64,000 nt of DNA, taken from assembly GCF_029892685.1 (NCBI RefSeq), contig NZ_JARXVD010000009.1:124001-188000 (forward strand), given 5' to 3'. The notes beneath the pieces are model-generated. The model saw only the letters and a list, made by a program, of their open reading frames with translations. It was not told the origin of the DNA and ran no database searches. Positions 52,241 to 60,350 of this stretch are shown one piece after another. The stretch comes from Mycobacterium sp. OTB74. Lineage in GTDB: Bacteria; Actinomycetota; Actinomycetes; Mycobacteriales; Mycobacteriaceae. Made by a program: the position numbers and the translations under genes. How positions within the stretch are numbered: the first letter of the stretch is position 1; the number at the start of each line of letters is the position of its first letter.

Positions 52241-52701
52241 GATTCGGCCTTCATCATGGCCAGGAAGCCGGGGAAGTCGGGAAACAGCGCGCGGTCAACG
52301 AGTTCGACCCGGATACCGGTGGGGCTGAGGAAGTACCCGAATGACGACAATTGCTCACCCGCGGGCCGTGCTTCCAACCGGTAGCCGGCGTCCTGTAGGC
52401 CTGCCGCGGCCGCGGCCAGGTCGTCGGCCCAGTAGCCGAGGTGGTGTGCCGCACCGTCTTTGGGAGCGGCCCAGATCGTGCCGGGTACCTCCTGGATCAG
52501 CTCCAGATGTGGTGCCTCGATGGAATAGACGAACTTGAACGGCACATCGACGTCGCCGTCATCGGTGGTGATCTTCAGAGTGGCCTCGACCGGCTTGGTC
52601 CAGGTGTAGCCACCGGCGGCGGTCATCTGAGCGATTGCGGTGTCCAGGTCCGGCACAATCAGGCCAACGTGGTAGCAGTCAGCGGGGGACAGTGGAGTCA
52701 T
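52237..52701 (-). CDS. VOC-superfamily protein (glyoxalase/dioxygenase-like)
   Basis: 154 residues with two babba-type modules: CYHVGLIVPDLDTAIAQMTA at the start and HHLGYWADDLAAAAAGLQD in the second. Metal ligand candidates are His in CYHVGL, Glu in HLELIQEV, His in AHHLGYW and Glu in GIRVELVD. Role may be isomerisation, epimerisation or ring cleavage. Four-base overlaps on both sides mark it as part of the operon. Confidence 0.88.
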   Translation of the reverse strand: MTPLSPADCYHVGLIVPDLDTAIAQMTAAGGYTWTKPVEATLKITTDDGDVDVPFKFVYSIEAPHLELIQEVPGTIWAAPKDGAAHHLGYWADDLAAAAAGLQDAGYRLEARPAGEQLSSFGYFLSPTGIRVELVDRALFPDFPGFLAMMKAES

Positions 52702-53906
52702 TCAGCCACACTCTTTTCGATGTTCAATTCGACGTCCAATTCGATGTCAAAGGTGTCCAGGTACTCGGCGAACACCGGTTCCAAGTCTGCGATGGTCAGC
52801 CCGTACTCGTCCAGCGCGTACCGGTTGACACCGTAGGTGTCCTGCGGATGTTCCTTGAGCCACTGCATCATTCGGCTCTCGGTCTCCGGGGTCAGCGGAT
52901 CGCCGGCCCAGTCGTAGATGCGGCGCATCACGTCGATGGGGTCGCGCATCAGCTCGTGGTAATGCATGTCGAAGAAGCGGTCATCGCCGATTCGCTTGCG
53001 CGCCTGTAGCGGACGGTTCACGTGGTAGGCCATCTGGTACGCCGCATCCCGGCCCAGCGCGTGTAGGTCGACAGCATCAGGGTTGAGGCACATTCCCTTG
53101 GGCAACCGCCACATGTTGGCCAACGAACCGGTCGCCTTGTACGGGTCGCGGTGTGCCCAGATCAGTCGGGCGTCCGGGAATACCTTCAACAATGGCTCGA
53201 TATGCACCGAATGCGACGGCATCTTCAGGCTCCAGGTGCCCGGTGCCTGCGACTGCAGCACCTGCAGATATCGCTTTTGGTACTCGTAAGCGCTTGTCAT
53301 GTCAGCTTTTTCCAACAGCCACTGCGAATAGCGCGGGGTGGCCAGGAAAGCGTCCCAGGACAAGCCCTTGAAGTCCTGGTTGTGGATGAACATGTCCTCG
53401 GTCGGCCCGTCGGCGTCCTCCCAGTGCGGCAACGACATGTTTGCACTACGGACCGCATTGAGGATGTGCTGCTGCTGCTCGAGCAGGGCCACGCATCGCG
53501 GGTCGGTGCGCAGGGTGTCGGTGGTGGCCGGCGGAATGGGATGCACGCATTCCCAATGCAACAGCGAGCGGCGGCCGGCGTCCTGGTCGAGCAGATAGCT
53601 GACCACGGTGGTCCCGGTACGAGGCATGCCGAGCACGATCAGCGGCCGCTCGACCGGCGCTTCGAGCACCTCGGGGTGGGTCTTGATGTAGTCGTTGACC
53701 TGCAGCCGGCGCGCGAGCGCGTCGACCGAGTCCGTGAGTATCTTGTGCCTGCCGCCCGGCGAGAATGCCGATGAGGTGTTCAGCTCATCGACGATGATCG
53801 CCAGGCCCTCGTGCCAGGAGTCGGAATCGATGTCGCTGAGCCCGGTCTGTTGTGACGCCAGTTCGAATACGTCGACGGCAGTGCTGACGTTGTCGTAGGT
53901 GTTCAT
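52698..53906 (-). CDS. PAPS-dependent sulfotransferase
   Basis: 402 residues. The 5'-phosphosulfate loop is RPLIVLGMPRTGTTVVSYLL at about residues 87-106 and the 3'-phosphate segment is IWAHRDPYKATGSLANM. Family members in mycobacteria (Stf group) transfer sulfate from PAPS to alcohols of lipids or sterols. Unusual here is its place in one operon with a sulfatase-like metallo-beta-lactamase, ADH, SDR and VOC protein. Confidence 0.93.
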   Translation of the reverse strand: MNTYDNVSTAVDVFELASQQTGLSDIDSDSWHEGLAIIVDELNTSSAFSPGGRHKILTDSVDALARRLQVNDYIKTHPEVLEAPVERPLIVLGMPRTGTTVVSYLLDQDAGRRSLLHWECVHPIPPATTDTLRTDPRCVALLEQQQHILNAVRSANMSLPHWEDADGPTEDMFIHNQDFKGLSWDAFLATPRYSQWLLEKADMTSAYEYQKRYLQVLQSQAPGTWSLKMPSHSVHIEPLLKVFPDARLIWAHRDPYKATGSLANMWRLPKGMCLNPDAVDLHALGRDAAYQMAYHVNRPLQARKRIGDDRFFDMHYHELMRDPIDVMRRIYDWAGDPLTPETESRMMQWLKEHPQDTYGVNRYALDEYGLTIADLEPVFAEYLDTFDIELDVELNIEKSVAE

Positions 53907-53916
53907 CTGGGCGCTC

Positions 53917-54666
53917 CTATACAGTGAGGTAGCCGCCGTCGACGGCCAGCGTGGTACCGGTGATGTAGCCGGCGGAACTGCTGCAGAGGAACAGCACTGC
54001 GGGCGAAATCTCTTCGGGCTGGCCCATTCTCGCCATCGGCGTGTGCCGCATCTCCGGTTCGAGCAGCGCCGGGATGTCGAGCACCGGGTGGGTCATCCGG
54101 GTATCGATCAGCCCGGGTGCCACGGCATTGACCCGGATGCCGTCGTGGACCCAGCGACGGGCCAGGTTCTTGGTGAAGGCCACCATCCCGGCCTTGGATG
54201 AGCTATATGCCGGAACGTTGACCGCGGACACGAATGCAGACATCGACACAATGGTGATCACGCTCGAACCGCCCTGTGCACCACTGGCTTTGAGGAGCTC
54301 ATGACAGCCCATGGTCAGTCGCATATGGGCGGCCATGTTGACCGCCACCGATGCGGCGTAGCCGTCGGGGTCCCATTCGTCCTTGCCGCCGGCGTACGGG
54401 CCGCCGGCATTGTTGACCAGGATGTCGAGGCCGTCGAGTGATCCGGGTAGCGCGTCGAGGGCTACGGTGTCCGACAGGTTGCACTGCCGGAAAGTGAACG
54501 CGCTCAGGTCGGTTTCCGGATAGACGGCAGCCGACTCACGGGTGCCGGTGACGGTGACGGCCGCGCCGGCCCTGGCGAAATCGTTCGCGATCGCGTAACC
54601 GATCCCGCTGGTGCCGCCCGTCACCAGCACCTTGGCGCCGGTGTAGTCGAAGCTCAGGGTATTCAC
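53917..54666 (-). CDS. Short-chain dehydrogenase/reductase
   Basis: 249 residues from the GTG at 54666, which overlaps the upstream stop (GTGA). Motifs TGGTSGIGYAIA, ILVNNAGGPYAGG, YSSSKAGMVA with Tyr-x3-Lys, and C-terminal ITGTTLAVDGGYLTV. Complete classical SDR. With the ADH in the same operon it gives two alcohol/ketone redox steps around the sulfotransferase. Confidence 0.92.
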   Translation of the reverse strand: MNTLSFDYTGAKVLVTGGTSGIGYAIANDFARAGAAVTVTGTRESAAVYPETDLSAFTFRQCNLSDTVALDALPGSLDGLDILVNNAGGPYAGGKDEWDPDGYAASVAVNMAAHMRLTMGCHELLKASGAQGGSSVITIVSMSAFVSAVNVPAYSSSKAGMVAFTKNLARRWVHDGIRVNAVAPGLIDTRMTHPVLDIPALLEPEMRHTPMARMGQPEEISPAVLFLCSSSAGYITGTTLAVDGGYLTV

Positions 54667-55907
54667 TGCTCGGTCCTCAATTCGTTGATGCATTTGGTCA
54701 ACCAGGCCTTCTCCCAGAAGTTTTGAGCGTTAGCCTGGAGGGCTTTGTGAGCCTCGACGGCGGCGGCGCGGGCCGCCTTGTTGTTGGGCTCGGCGGCCAG
54801 CACCAGGTCCAGCAGCTGCTGAGCCCGAAGGGGACTTCCTTCGCTCAGGTGTGCCCGGGCGGTGTCGATGAGTCGATCGGCGCCGGCTGCGGCCAGCACA
54901 TCTGCAGCCACCGAATCCGGTGCGACGCCATACAGTTCGGTGGTGGAGCGCTGGTGGAACCACCCGGTGTACATCTCCCAGATGGCCCGCACATTCCACG
55001 ACGTCTTGCCGTAGCCCTCGCCGACATCGAGATGCTCGGGGATGCGCACGCGGCTCATTGCCGTGTACACATCGGCCCCGGAGTTCATCAGCTCGATGGT
55101 CTGGTCGTGCACCGATTGCATGGCATCGCGCATCGCGGTGACCTCCTCGGCGATCCGGTCGGCACCTTCGATCGGGTCGAAATGACCGGTGATGAGCCGG
55201 CACGGGCCGTATTCCAGGACTGTGTTCAGCGACTCGATGTACTGAATCGGGTCGCGGTAGCGGTCACCGCGGATGGTGACCAGGTTGGGCACATGCCCGA
55301 ACAGCGGGCCGAACAGATTGCCGGTGAACAGGATTCGATCCTGCGGCAGCCACACGACCAGGGCGTCGGTGGTTTCGCCCCCAGGCGTCCAGGCCAACTC
55401 GAAGTCGCGTCTGCCGACGCTGAGGCGGTGGGTGGTATCGAATGTGGTGGACGGCTCGGGGAAGGAGAAGTCGATTGTCGACGGGTCCATGTCTTTGAGA
55501 TGTTCGGCGATGGCGTCGCTGAACTTCTTGAACGCAAAATTGGTTCGGGGCACCCGGTAACCGGCGAGTCGGGCATTGTCGTCGCGCCAGTAGCGATAGT
55601 TGCGGTGCATCACGACGTCGGTGTCGGTGTCCCGCAACATGGTTACCGCGCCCCAGTGATCAGGGTGTCCCTGGGTCAGGATGATCGCCCGGGTGGGGCC
55701 GGGGACGTCCTGAAAAGCCTTCTGGCGCAGCGGTCCTTCGAAGATCAGCCCGGCATTGATGATCACCCGGCCTTCATCGGTGGCCACCGCGTAGGCGTTC
55801 GACACCCCAGGTGACATCCAGAGGCCGTCGTCGATGTCGATGGCAGGAGTGTCCGTTGCTGCCGCGAGATCAGCGGCGCCGGGGCGATCGCGATGTATGC
55901 CGGCCAT
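54663..55907 (-). CDS. Metallo-beta-lactamase-fold alkyl-sulfatase-like hydrolase with altered metal motif
   Basis: 414 residues. MBL core followed by an alkyl-sulfatase dimerisation-like region (KTSWNVRAIWEMYTGWFHQR, then ELYGVAPDSVAADVLAAAGA). The metal motif, normally HxHxDH, is TQGHPDHWGA: Gln79 replaces the first His, with His81, Asp83 and His84 intact. Secreted alkylsulfatases have a signal peptide; none is seen. First gene of the operon behind the CTAGAG array. It could hydrolyse a sulfate ester, a lactone or a thioester. Confidence 0.87.
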   Translation of the reverse strand: MAGIHRDRPGAADLAAATDTPAIDIDDGLWMSPGVSNAYAVATDEGRVIINAGLIFEGPLRQKAFQDVPGPTRAIILTQGHPDHWGAVTMLRDTDTDVVMHRNYRYWRDDNARLAGYRVPRTNFAFKKFSDAIAEHLKDMDPSTIDFSFPEPSTTFDTTHRLSVGRRDFELAWTPGGETTDALVVWLPQDRILFTGNLFGPLFGHVPNLVTIRGDRYRDPIQYIESLNTVLEYGPCRLITGHFDPIEGADRIAEEVTAMRDAMQSVHDQTIELMNSGADVYTAMSRVRIPEHLDVGEGYGKTSWNVRAIWEMYTGWFHQRSTTELYGVAPDSVAADVLAAAGADRLIDTARAHLSEGSPLRAQQLLDLVLAAEPNNKAARAAAVEAHKALQANAQNFWEKAWLTKCINELRTEQ

Positions 55908-55949
55908 GTATCCCTTCCGAGCGGTGCGGAACGTGGTGGTTAGCTCTAC

Positions 55950-55987
55950 CTCTAGAAACCTAGAGTTGATACTCTAGGCCTCTAGAG
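55950..55987. promoter_or_regulatory. Array of four CTAGAG-type half-sites between divergent genes
   Basis: Half-sites CTCTAG (55950), CTAGAG (55960), CTCTAG (55972) and CTAGAG (55982) alternate in orientation, separated by 4, 6 and 4 bases. The middle pair extends to 7-bp arms (CCTAGAG / CTCTAGG at 55959-55978). The array occupies the promoter region between the MBL gene (start 55907) and SDR (start 56027). The TetR at 56799 is the likely binder. Confidence 0.8.
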
Positions 55988-56026
55988 TTGATGTCAAGAG
56001 CGTTTCGGCGAGAAGAGGTCTTCGGA

Positions 56027-56797
56027 ATGTCATTGCGAGGGTTGGCCGACCGTGTGGTCATCGTCGTCGGTGGTGCCACCGGTCTTGGAGCGGCCACCGC
56101 CGCCAGGCTGGGTACCGAGGGCGCCCGGGTTGTGTTGGGGGACATCGCCTTTGATGGGGCACAACGCACTGCGGAGGCGATTGTGGCCGCGGGTGGCACC
56201 GCCACTGCGGTCGAGTTCGACCTTGCCGATCCGAGCTCGGTGAAGGCGTTGGTCGACGCTGCCGTGCAGACCTACGGCGGCCTGGACGGGATGTTCAACG
56301 TTGGGGCCGACATGTCGACCATCCGTCTGGATACCGACGTCGTCTCAATTGATCTGGACGTGTGGGACCGGGTGATGACGGTCAGTCTGCGAGGTTATGT
56401 CTCGGCCATGAAATACGCCATACCGCACCTACTCACCCGGGGCGGCGGGGTCATCGTAAACATGTCGTCGGCCGCTGCCTTTCAAGGTGAACCGGCTCGG
56501 CCGGCGTATGCCACCGCCAAGGCCGGAATCGGCGCCCTGACAAGGCATGTGGCATCTCGATGGGGCAAAGACGGTATTCGGTGCAATGCCGTCGCGCCGG
56601 GATTCACCGCCACTGATGCCATCCGATCCGCGCCGCAGTGGCCGGATCTGGAGGCCTCGGCGCTCAAGCGAATCCGCGGCACCCGGGTTGGCGAACCTGA
56701 TGACGTCGCGTCACTGGTGGCCTTCCTGCTGTCGGACGAGAGCGAGTGGATCAATGGGCAGATCATCAACATCGACGGTGGCACCGTCCTGCGCTGA
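56027..56797 (+). CDS. Short-chain dehydrogenase/reductase
   Basis: 256 residues from the ATG at 56027 (AGAAGAGG upstream); an upstream TTG at 55988 would run into the operator array and is rejected. Motifs GGATGLGAATAARLG, then GMFNVGADMS where the NNAG motif reads NVGA, YATAKAGIGA with Tyr-x3-Lys, and INGQIINIDGGTVLR. The NVGA form is unusual. Followed one base later by a TetR gene. Confidence 0.9.
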   Translation: MSLRGLADRVVIVVGGATGLGAATAARLGTEGARVVLGDIAFDGAQRTAEAIVAAGGTATAVEFDLADPSSVKALVDAAVQTYGGLDGMFNVGADMSTIRLDTDVVSIDLDVWDRVMTVSLRGYVSAMKYAIPHLLTRGGGVIVNMSSAAAFQGEPARPAYATAKAGIGALTRHVASRWGKDGIRCNAVAPGFTATDAIRSAPQWPDLEASALKRIRGTRVGEPDDVASLVAFLLSDESEWINGQIINIDGGTVLR

Positions 56798-56798
56798 G

Positions 56799-57461
56799 AT
56801 GACCACTTCCACGCCCCGCCGCCGAGACGGCGACCAACGACGTCGAGAACTCTGTGACGCCGGAATCAGGGTGCTGGCCGAAAACGGTTCGCGAGGCTTG
56901 ACCCATGCCCAGGTCGATCGCTACGCAGGTGTGCCCGATGGTACGACGTCGTACTACTACCGGACCCGCGACGCACTGCTGCGCGGCGTCGGCAACCGGG
57001 TGGCCGAAATCGATTCGGCCAACATGCTATCCGTGACCGACACACCGATTGACGCTCGGCATCCGTTCGACCGTTTGGCGCAGTTGACCTTGGACCAGTC
57101 AGATGGTTCGGGGTTGGCGTTGAACCGTGCCCGCCACGAGTTGTTGTTGTGCGCCTCGCGCGATCCCGATCTGGCCGAGGCGTCGAAATTGGCTGTCAGG
57201 CGAATCGGCGCGATGTGCCGTGAGGCCATCGCGCACCTACGGCCCTCGGTGGACGCGGAGTTGCTCGATGCCCAGACCACCGCAGTGATGACGTTCATGG
57301 CGGGCGTGTTCATCAGGTTGGCGGCAGGCGAAAGCGCGCTATATGACGTCCCAGGGCTCAGTGCCACGCTCGAAGCGGTGGCGGGTGCGGTGGGGCGGCC
57401 GACTACGTCAGATAGATCAGCAGAATCGCGCACCACAGCACGGTCAGCCACGCATCGGTGA
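56799..57461 (+). CDS. TetR-family regulator, likely binder of the CTAGAG array
   Basis: 220 residues from the ATG at 56799. HTH LTHAQVDRYAGVPDGTTSYYYRTRDALL (blocks: LTHAQVDRYAGVPDG and SYYYRTRDALL) belongs to the group with a Tyr-rich recognition helix. It begins one base past the SDR stop. Its last 59 bases overlap the opposing COX4-like gene, and the C-terminal 20 residues (rich in Ser, Arg and Thr) look non-conserved, as if the reading frame extended by loss of an earlier stop. Confidence 0.88.
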   Translation: MTTSTPRRRDGDQRRRELCDAGIRVLAENGSRGLTHAQVDRYAGVPDGTTSYYYRTRDALLRGVGNRVAEIDSANMLSVTDTPIDARHPFDRLAQLTLDQSDGSGLALNRARHELLLCASRDPDLAEASKLAVRRIGAMCREAIAHLRPSVDAELLDAQTTAVMTFMAGVFIRLAAGESALYDVPGLSATLEAVAGAVGRPTTSDRSAESRTTARSATHR

Positions 57462-57696
57462 ACATCCGGAACCATCGTGGGGCGCTGTGGACCTCCATGA
57501 AGTTACGTATCACCGAGCGGCCCTTGATGAATCCCAGCAGGATCACCGCGACGGGGATGACTCTGCTGGGTTCTGCGGCATGTCCGGTGTACTCGGGCGC
57601 CAGCCGCCATGAGGCAAAGGTGATGGCGCACAGCGCGATCCATCCACAAGTCACCGATTGCCCGGATGCAGTCAGCCTGCCGGCAAGTGACGTCAC
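57403..57696 (-). CDS. COX4/CyoD-like cytochrome c oxidase subunit IV family membrane protein
   Basis: 97 residues from a GTG. Three hydrophobic segments (GWIALCAITFASWRL, RVIPVAVILLGFIKG, AWLTVLWCAILLIYLT) and the signature GFIKGRSVIRNFMEVHSAP match the prokaryotic cytochrome c oxidase subunit IV family (COX4_pro). No other oxidase subunit is nearby, so it is an orphan copy. It overlaps the TetR end by 59 bp in the opposite direction. Confidence 0.82.
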   Translation of the reverse strand: MTSLAGRLTASGQSVTCGWIALCAITFASWRLAPEYTGHAAEPSRVIPVAVILLGFIKGRSVIRNFMEVHSAPRWFRMFTDAWLTVLWCAILLIYLT

Positions 57697-57732
57697 GCCC
57701 TCACCCCATCAGTCGATGACGAATGAGCCCTC

Positions 57733-57762
57733 TCAGTCGCCCTCCTTTTCGTTGGCGACTGA
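57733..57762. terminator. Hairpin downstream of the P450 operon
   Basis: TCAGTCGCC pairs exactly with GGCGACTGA across a 12-base loop. It lies just past the P450 stop on the minus strand, before the COX4-like gene. A 12-base direct repeat (AGTCGATGACGA) flanks it, at 57711 and 57772. Confidence 0.6.
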
Positions 57763-57768
57763 ACCGCC

Positions 57769-59169
57769 TTAGTCGATGACGACCTCCGCCTTGTGCTCGG
57801 TGATCGGCCGCGCCGGCAGCTGCTCATCGCAAATCCGCTGCAGGTTCTTGAGCGTCTCATCCAAACCGGGTCCGAGCGGCTTGCCCGGCGTGAACGTCGC
57901 CGGCAGGTGCTTCATGCCCTGGATGACGCCGATGGACTCGTAGTGCTCGGCGCCCGCCGGATCGCAGACGTAGTCGGGCATACGGTCGAGCACCGCGGTA
58001 ACCATCGACTTGAACACCGTGCGGGCCACATTCGATCCGACACAGCGGTGTACGCCGAGGCCGAAGCTGAAGTGCCGGTTGCCCTTTCGGTCCAAGATGA
58101 CCTCGTTGGGGCTTTCGAACACCGAGGGGTCCCGGTTGGCCATGGCCCACGAGATCCAGAGTCGTTCGCCCTCTTTGAACTTCGTGCCCTCGAACTCGAC
58201 ATCGCCGGAGAAGGTGCGGCCATCGCCAGGCGCCGGGGTGAAGAAGCGCAGAAATTCCTCGGTCGCCGGGTCGAGCAGGGTATCGCGCTCTCGGCTGAGT
58301 CGTTCGCGCTCGGCCGGGTTCTGCGACAGCCACTCCAGAGCGTGTGAGGTGAGCGCGGTGGTGGTGTCGAAACCGCCACCGATGATGAGGCCGAGATTGC
58401 CCAGGATCTCCAGATCAGGAGCCGGCTCGCCGTTAATCCGTAACTGCAGCAAGGCATTCACCAGACCGGGCCGCGGGTTCTCCCGGACCTCCATCATGGT
58501 GTTGATCATGTCGATGCCCATCTGCCGGTTCATCTCGGCGACGCGTGCGGCATCGGGCGAGTGCTCTGGCGTTGACACCGAAAGGTGGGCGGGCTCGCTG
58601 TAGATCATCCACCGTTCGAGCTTGATACCCATCATCGCCAGGGTCAGCACCGCCGGCACGATATTGGCCAGGTCATCGACGAAATCGATACGGCCGCTTT
58701 CGATCTTCTCGTCGATGGAGGCACGCACGATCTCATCGACGAAGGGCTTCCAGCGCTTGATCGCCGCGGGGGACAGGTACGGGTTCAACGCGCCGCGGTA
58801 GGTGCTGTGTTCGGGCTCGTCCATTTCCAGGATACCGCCGCGAACGACGGTGGCGCGCTGGGCTTTTGGAATGGTGATGCCCTGATACGGGGTTTCGCCG
58901 GTCAAGTCGTGGTGGTTGGACACCACGGGGCAGCGGGCCAGCTCGAACACGTGCTTGCTGTCGGCGGCCACCCAGTGACCGTTGTACGTGGGGCTCCACG
59001 CCATCGGGCACTTGGCCTGCATCTCGCTGGTGATCTCGACGAACTGGTCGCGATATTCCGGGGTGTGCCGATCGAAGAAGAAGGTGTTCTTCTTGCGATC
59101 GTCAGCTGAATCGTCCTGGCTGGTATCAGCCATGGAATCGTTGACGCTCAAGGAATTCTCCCTACTCAT
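57769..59169 (-). CDS. Cytochrome P450
   Basis: 466 residues from an ATG overlapping the ferredoxin stop (ATGA); an ATG at 59133 is possible. A charged 25-residue leader precedes the P450 fold. Oxygen-activation helix IGGGFDTTTALTSH has Phe-Asp-Thr-Thr in place of the usual acidic-Thr pair; ExxR in EEFLRFFTPAPGD; heme loop FGLGVHRCVGSNVARTV with Cys376. Operon: SDR (59439, separated by a hairpin), ferredoxin, P450. Confidence 0.95.
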   Translation of the reverse strand: MSRENSLSVNDSMADTSQDDSADDRKKNTFFFDRHTPEYRDQFVEITSEMQAKCPMAWSPTYNGHWVAADSKHVFELARCPVVSNHHDLTGETPYQGITIPKAQRATVVRGGILEMDEPEHSTYRGALNPYLSPAAIKRWKPFVDEIVRASIDEKIESGRIDFVDDLANIVPAVLTLAMMGIKLERWMIYSEPAHLSVSTPEHSPDAARVAEMNRQMGIDMINTMMEVRENPRPGLVNALLQLRINGEPAPDLEILGNLGLIIGGGFDTTTALTSHALEWLSQNPAERERLSRERDTLLDPATEEFLRFFTPAPGDGRTFSGDVEFEGTKFKEGERLWISWAMANRDPSVFESPNEVILDRKGNRHFSFGLGVHRCVGSNVARTVFKSMVTAVLDRMPDYVCDPAGAEHYESIGVIQGMKHLPATFTPGKPLGPGLDETLKNLQRICDEQLPARPITEHKAEVVID

Positions 59170-59360
59170 TCCTCGATGAGGATGGCTTGTTCGGGGCAGG
59201 AGTGGGCGGCCTCGCGCACGGCATCCTGCTGATCGACCGGAACCAACTCGGACACCGGCGACGAGCTGCCGTCGATGTCACTGAGCACGAAGGAATCCGG
59301 GGCGATCATCGAGCACAGCGTATGACCCTGGCAGCGCTGCCCGTCAACTGAAACCTTCAC
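59166..59360 (-). CDS. P450-associated 3Fe-4S ferredoxin (His variant)
   Basis: 64 residues from the GTG at 59360, seven bases after AAAAGGAG; a longer frame starting 59432 would cross the hairpin. Ligands Cys10, Cys16, Cys55, with His13 at the variable site (CQGHTLC). Four-base overlap with the P450 shows the pair is co-translated. Confidence 0.93.
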   Translation of the reverse strand: MKVSVDGQRCQGHTLCSMIAPDSFVLSDIDGSSSPVSELVPVDQQDAVREAAHSCPEQAILIEE

Positions 59361-59385
59361 TGTCTCACTCCTTTTCATGATGATC

Positions 59386-59426
59386 TCGGCGCGCTCCGTC
59401 ACTCTCGGCGATACGGAGCGCGCCGA
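59386..59426. terminator. Perfect 14-bp hairpin between SDR and ferredoxin
   Basis: Arms 59386-59399 (TCGGCGCGCTCCGT) and 59413-59426 are exact reverse complements around a 13-base loop. It lies between the SDR stop (59439) and ferredoxin start (59360) on the same strand, so it may lower readthrough into the ferredoxin-P450 genes. Confidence 0.7.
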
Positions 59427-59438
59427 AATCACAGGTCA

Positions 59439-60299
59439 TCAGATGTGGTAGTCGTACCACTTGAGGTAGCCGCCGGCGTCCACGCGCAGCTGCATGCCGG
59501 TGACGAACCGAGCCTCGTCCGACGCCAGCCACAGCACTGCATTGCTGATGTCGACCGGCTCGACCCACGGCACCTTCATGGCCTGCTGGACGTAGAAGAC
59601 CGGCTCGGCATCCTTGAGCTGAGGGTCTTCCAGGTCGGGACGGAACGACTTGTACATCGGCGAGCTCTGCAACATGTTGGTGTTGCAGTTGGTCGGGTGG
59701 ATGACATTGACCCGGATGCCGCGCGGCGCCAATTCGGTTGCCGCGTCATGCGCGTACTGCGAGATCAGTCGCTTGGAGGTCATGTACGCCATGCCGCCCG
59801 GGTCGGCGCCGGGGTTGGGCTTGTTGTGGGCGTCCATCAGTGCCGCGGCCGAGGCGGTGGCGACGATCGATGCGCCTTCCTTCAGGTGCGGCAGTGCGAC
59901 CTGGATGGCGTTGATGGTGCCGACCAGGTTGACGTTGATGACGTCGGTCCAGGCTTGAAGCGGCGGCTGGCCCTTCATGCCTGCGATACCGGCTTGCGCC
60001 ACAACGATGTCGAGCTTGCCCAGTTCGGCGATGCCGGCTTCCAGGGCGGTAGCCAGCGCGGCGGCGTCACGGACGTCGGCCTGCGCGGTGAAGCAACGCT
60101 GTCCGGTCTTCTCGACGAAGTTCTTGGTCTCCTCGAGGTCCTCAAGAGTGGCCATCTTGTAACCGATGGTCTCGAAGTCGGTACAGAAATCGACTGCGAT
60201 GATGTCGGCGCCCTCTTCGGCCAGCCGGACCGCGTGGCTGCGGCCCTGTCCGCGTGCTGCGCCGGTGATGAATGCGACTTTGCCCGCTACCCGTCCCAC
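59439..60299 (-). CDS. Mycofactocin-type short-chain dehydrogenase
   Basis: 286 residues from a GTG. TGAARGQGRSHAVRLAEEG marks the mycofactocin-linked SDR group; Asp38 selects NAD. YMTSKRLISQYA has the catalytic Tyr-x3-Lys and ATASAA the Ser region. The usual NNAG motif is AQAG here. The C-terminus ends VDAGGYLKWYDYHI. These enzymes keep NAD tightly bound and depend on mycofactocin for recycling (known for the family). Paralogue of 1-424. Confidence 0.93.
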   Translation of the reverse strand: MGRVAGKVAFITGAARGQGRSHAVRLAEEGADIIAVDFCTDFETIGYKMATLEDLEETKNFVEKTGQRCFTAQADVRDAAALATALEAGIAELGKLDIVVAQAGIAGMKGQPPLQAWTDVINVNLVGTINAIQVALPHLKEGASIVATASAAALMDAHNKPNPGADPGGMAYMTSKRLISQYAHDAATELAPRGIRVNVIHPTNCNTNMLQSSPMYKSFRPDLEDPQLKDAEPVFYVQQAMKVPWVEPVDISNAVLWLASDEARFVTGMQLRVDAGGYLKWYDYHI

Positions 60300-60350
60300 G
60301 TGATGTCCCTTCGACTGATCTGTGATTGCTCGGTTTGGCTTCGGATTGAC

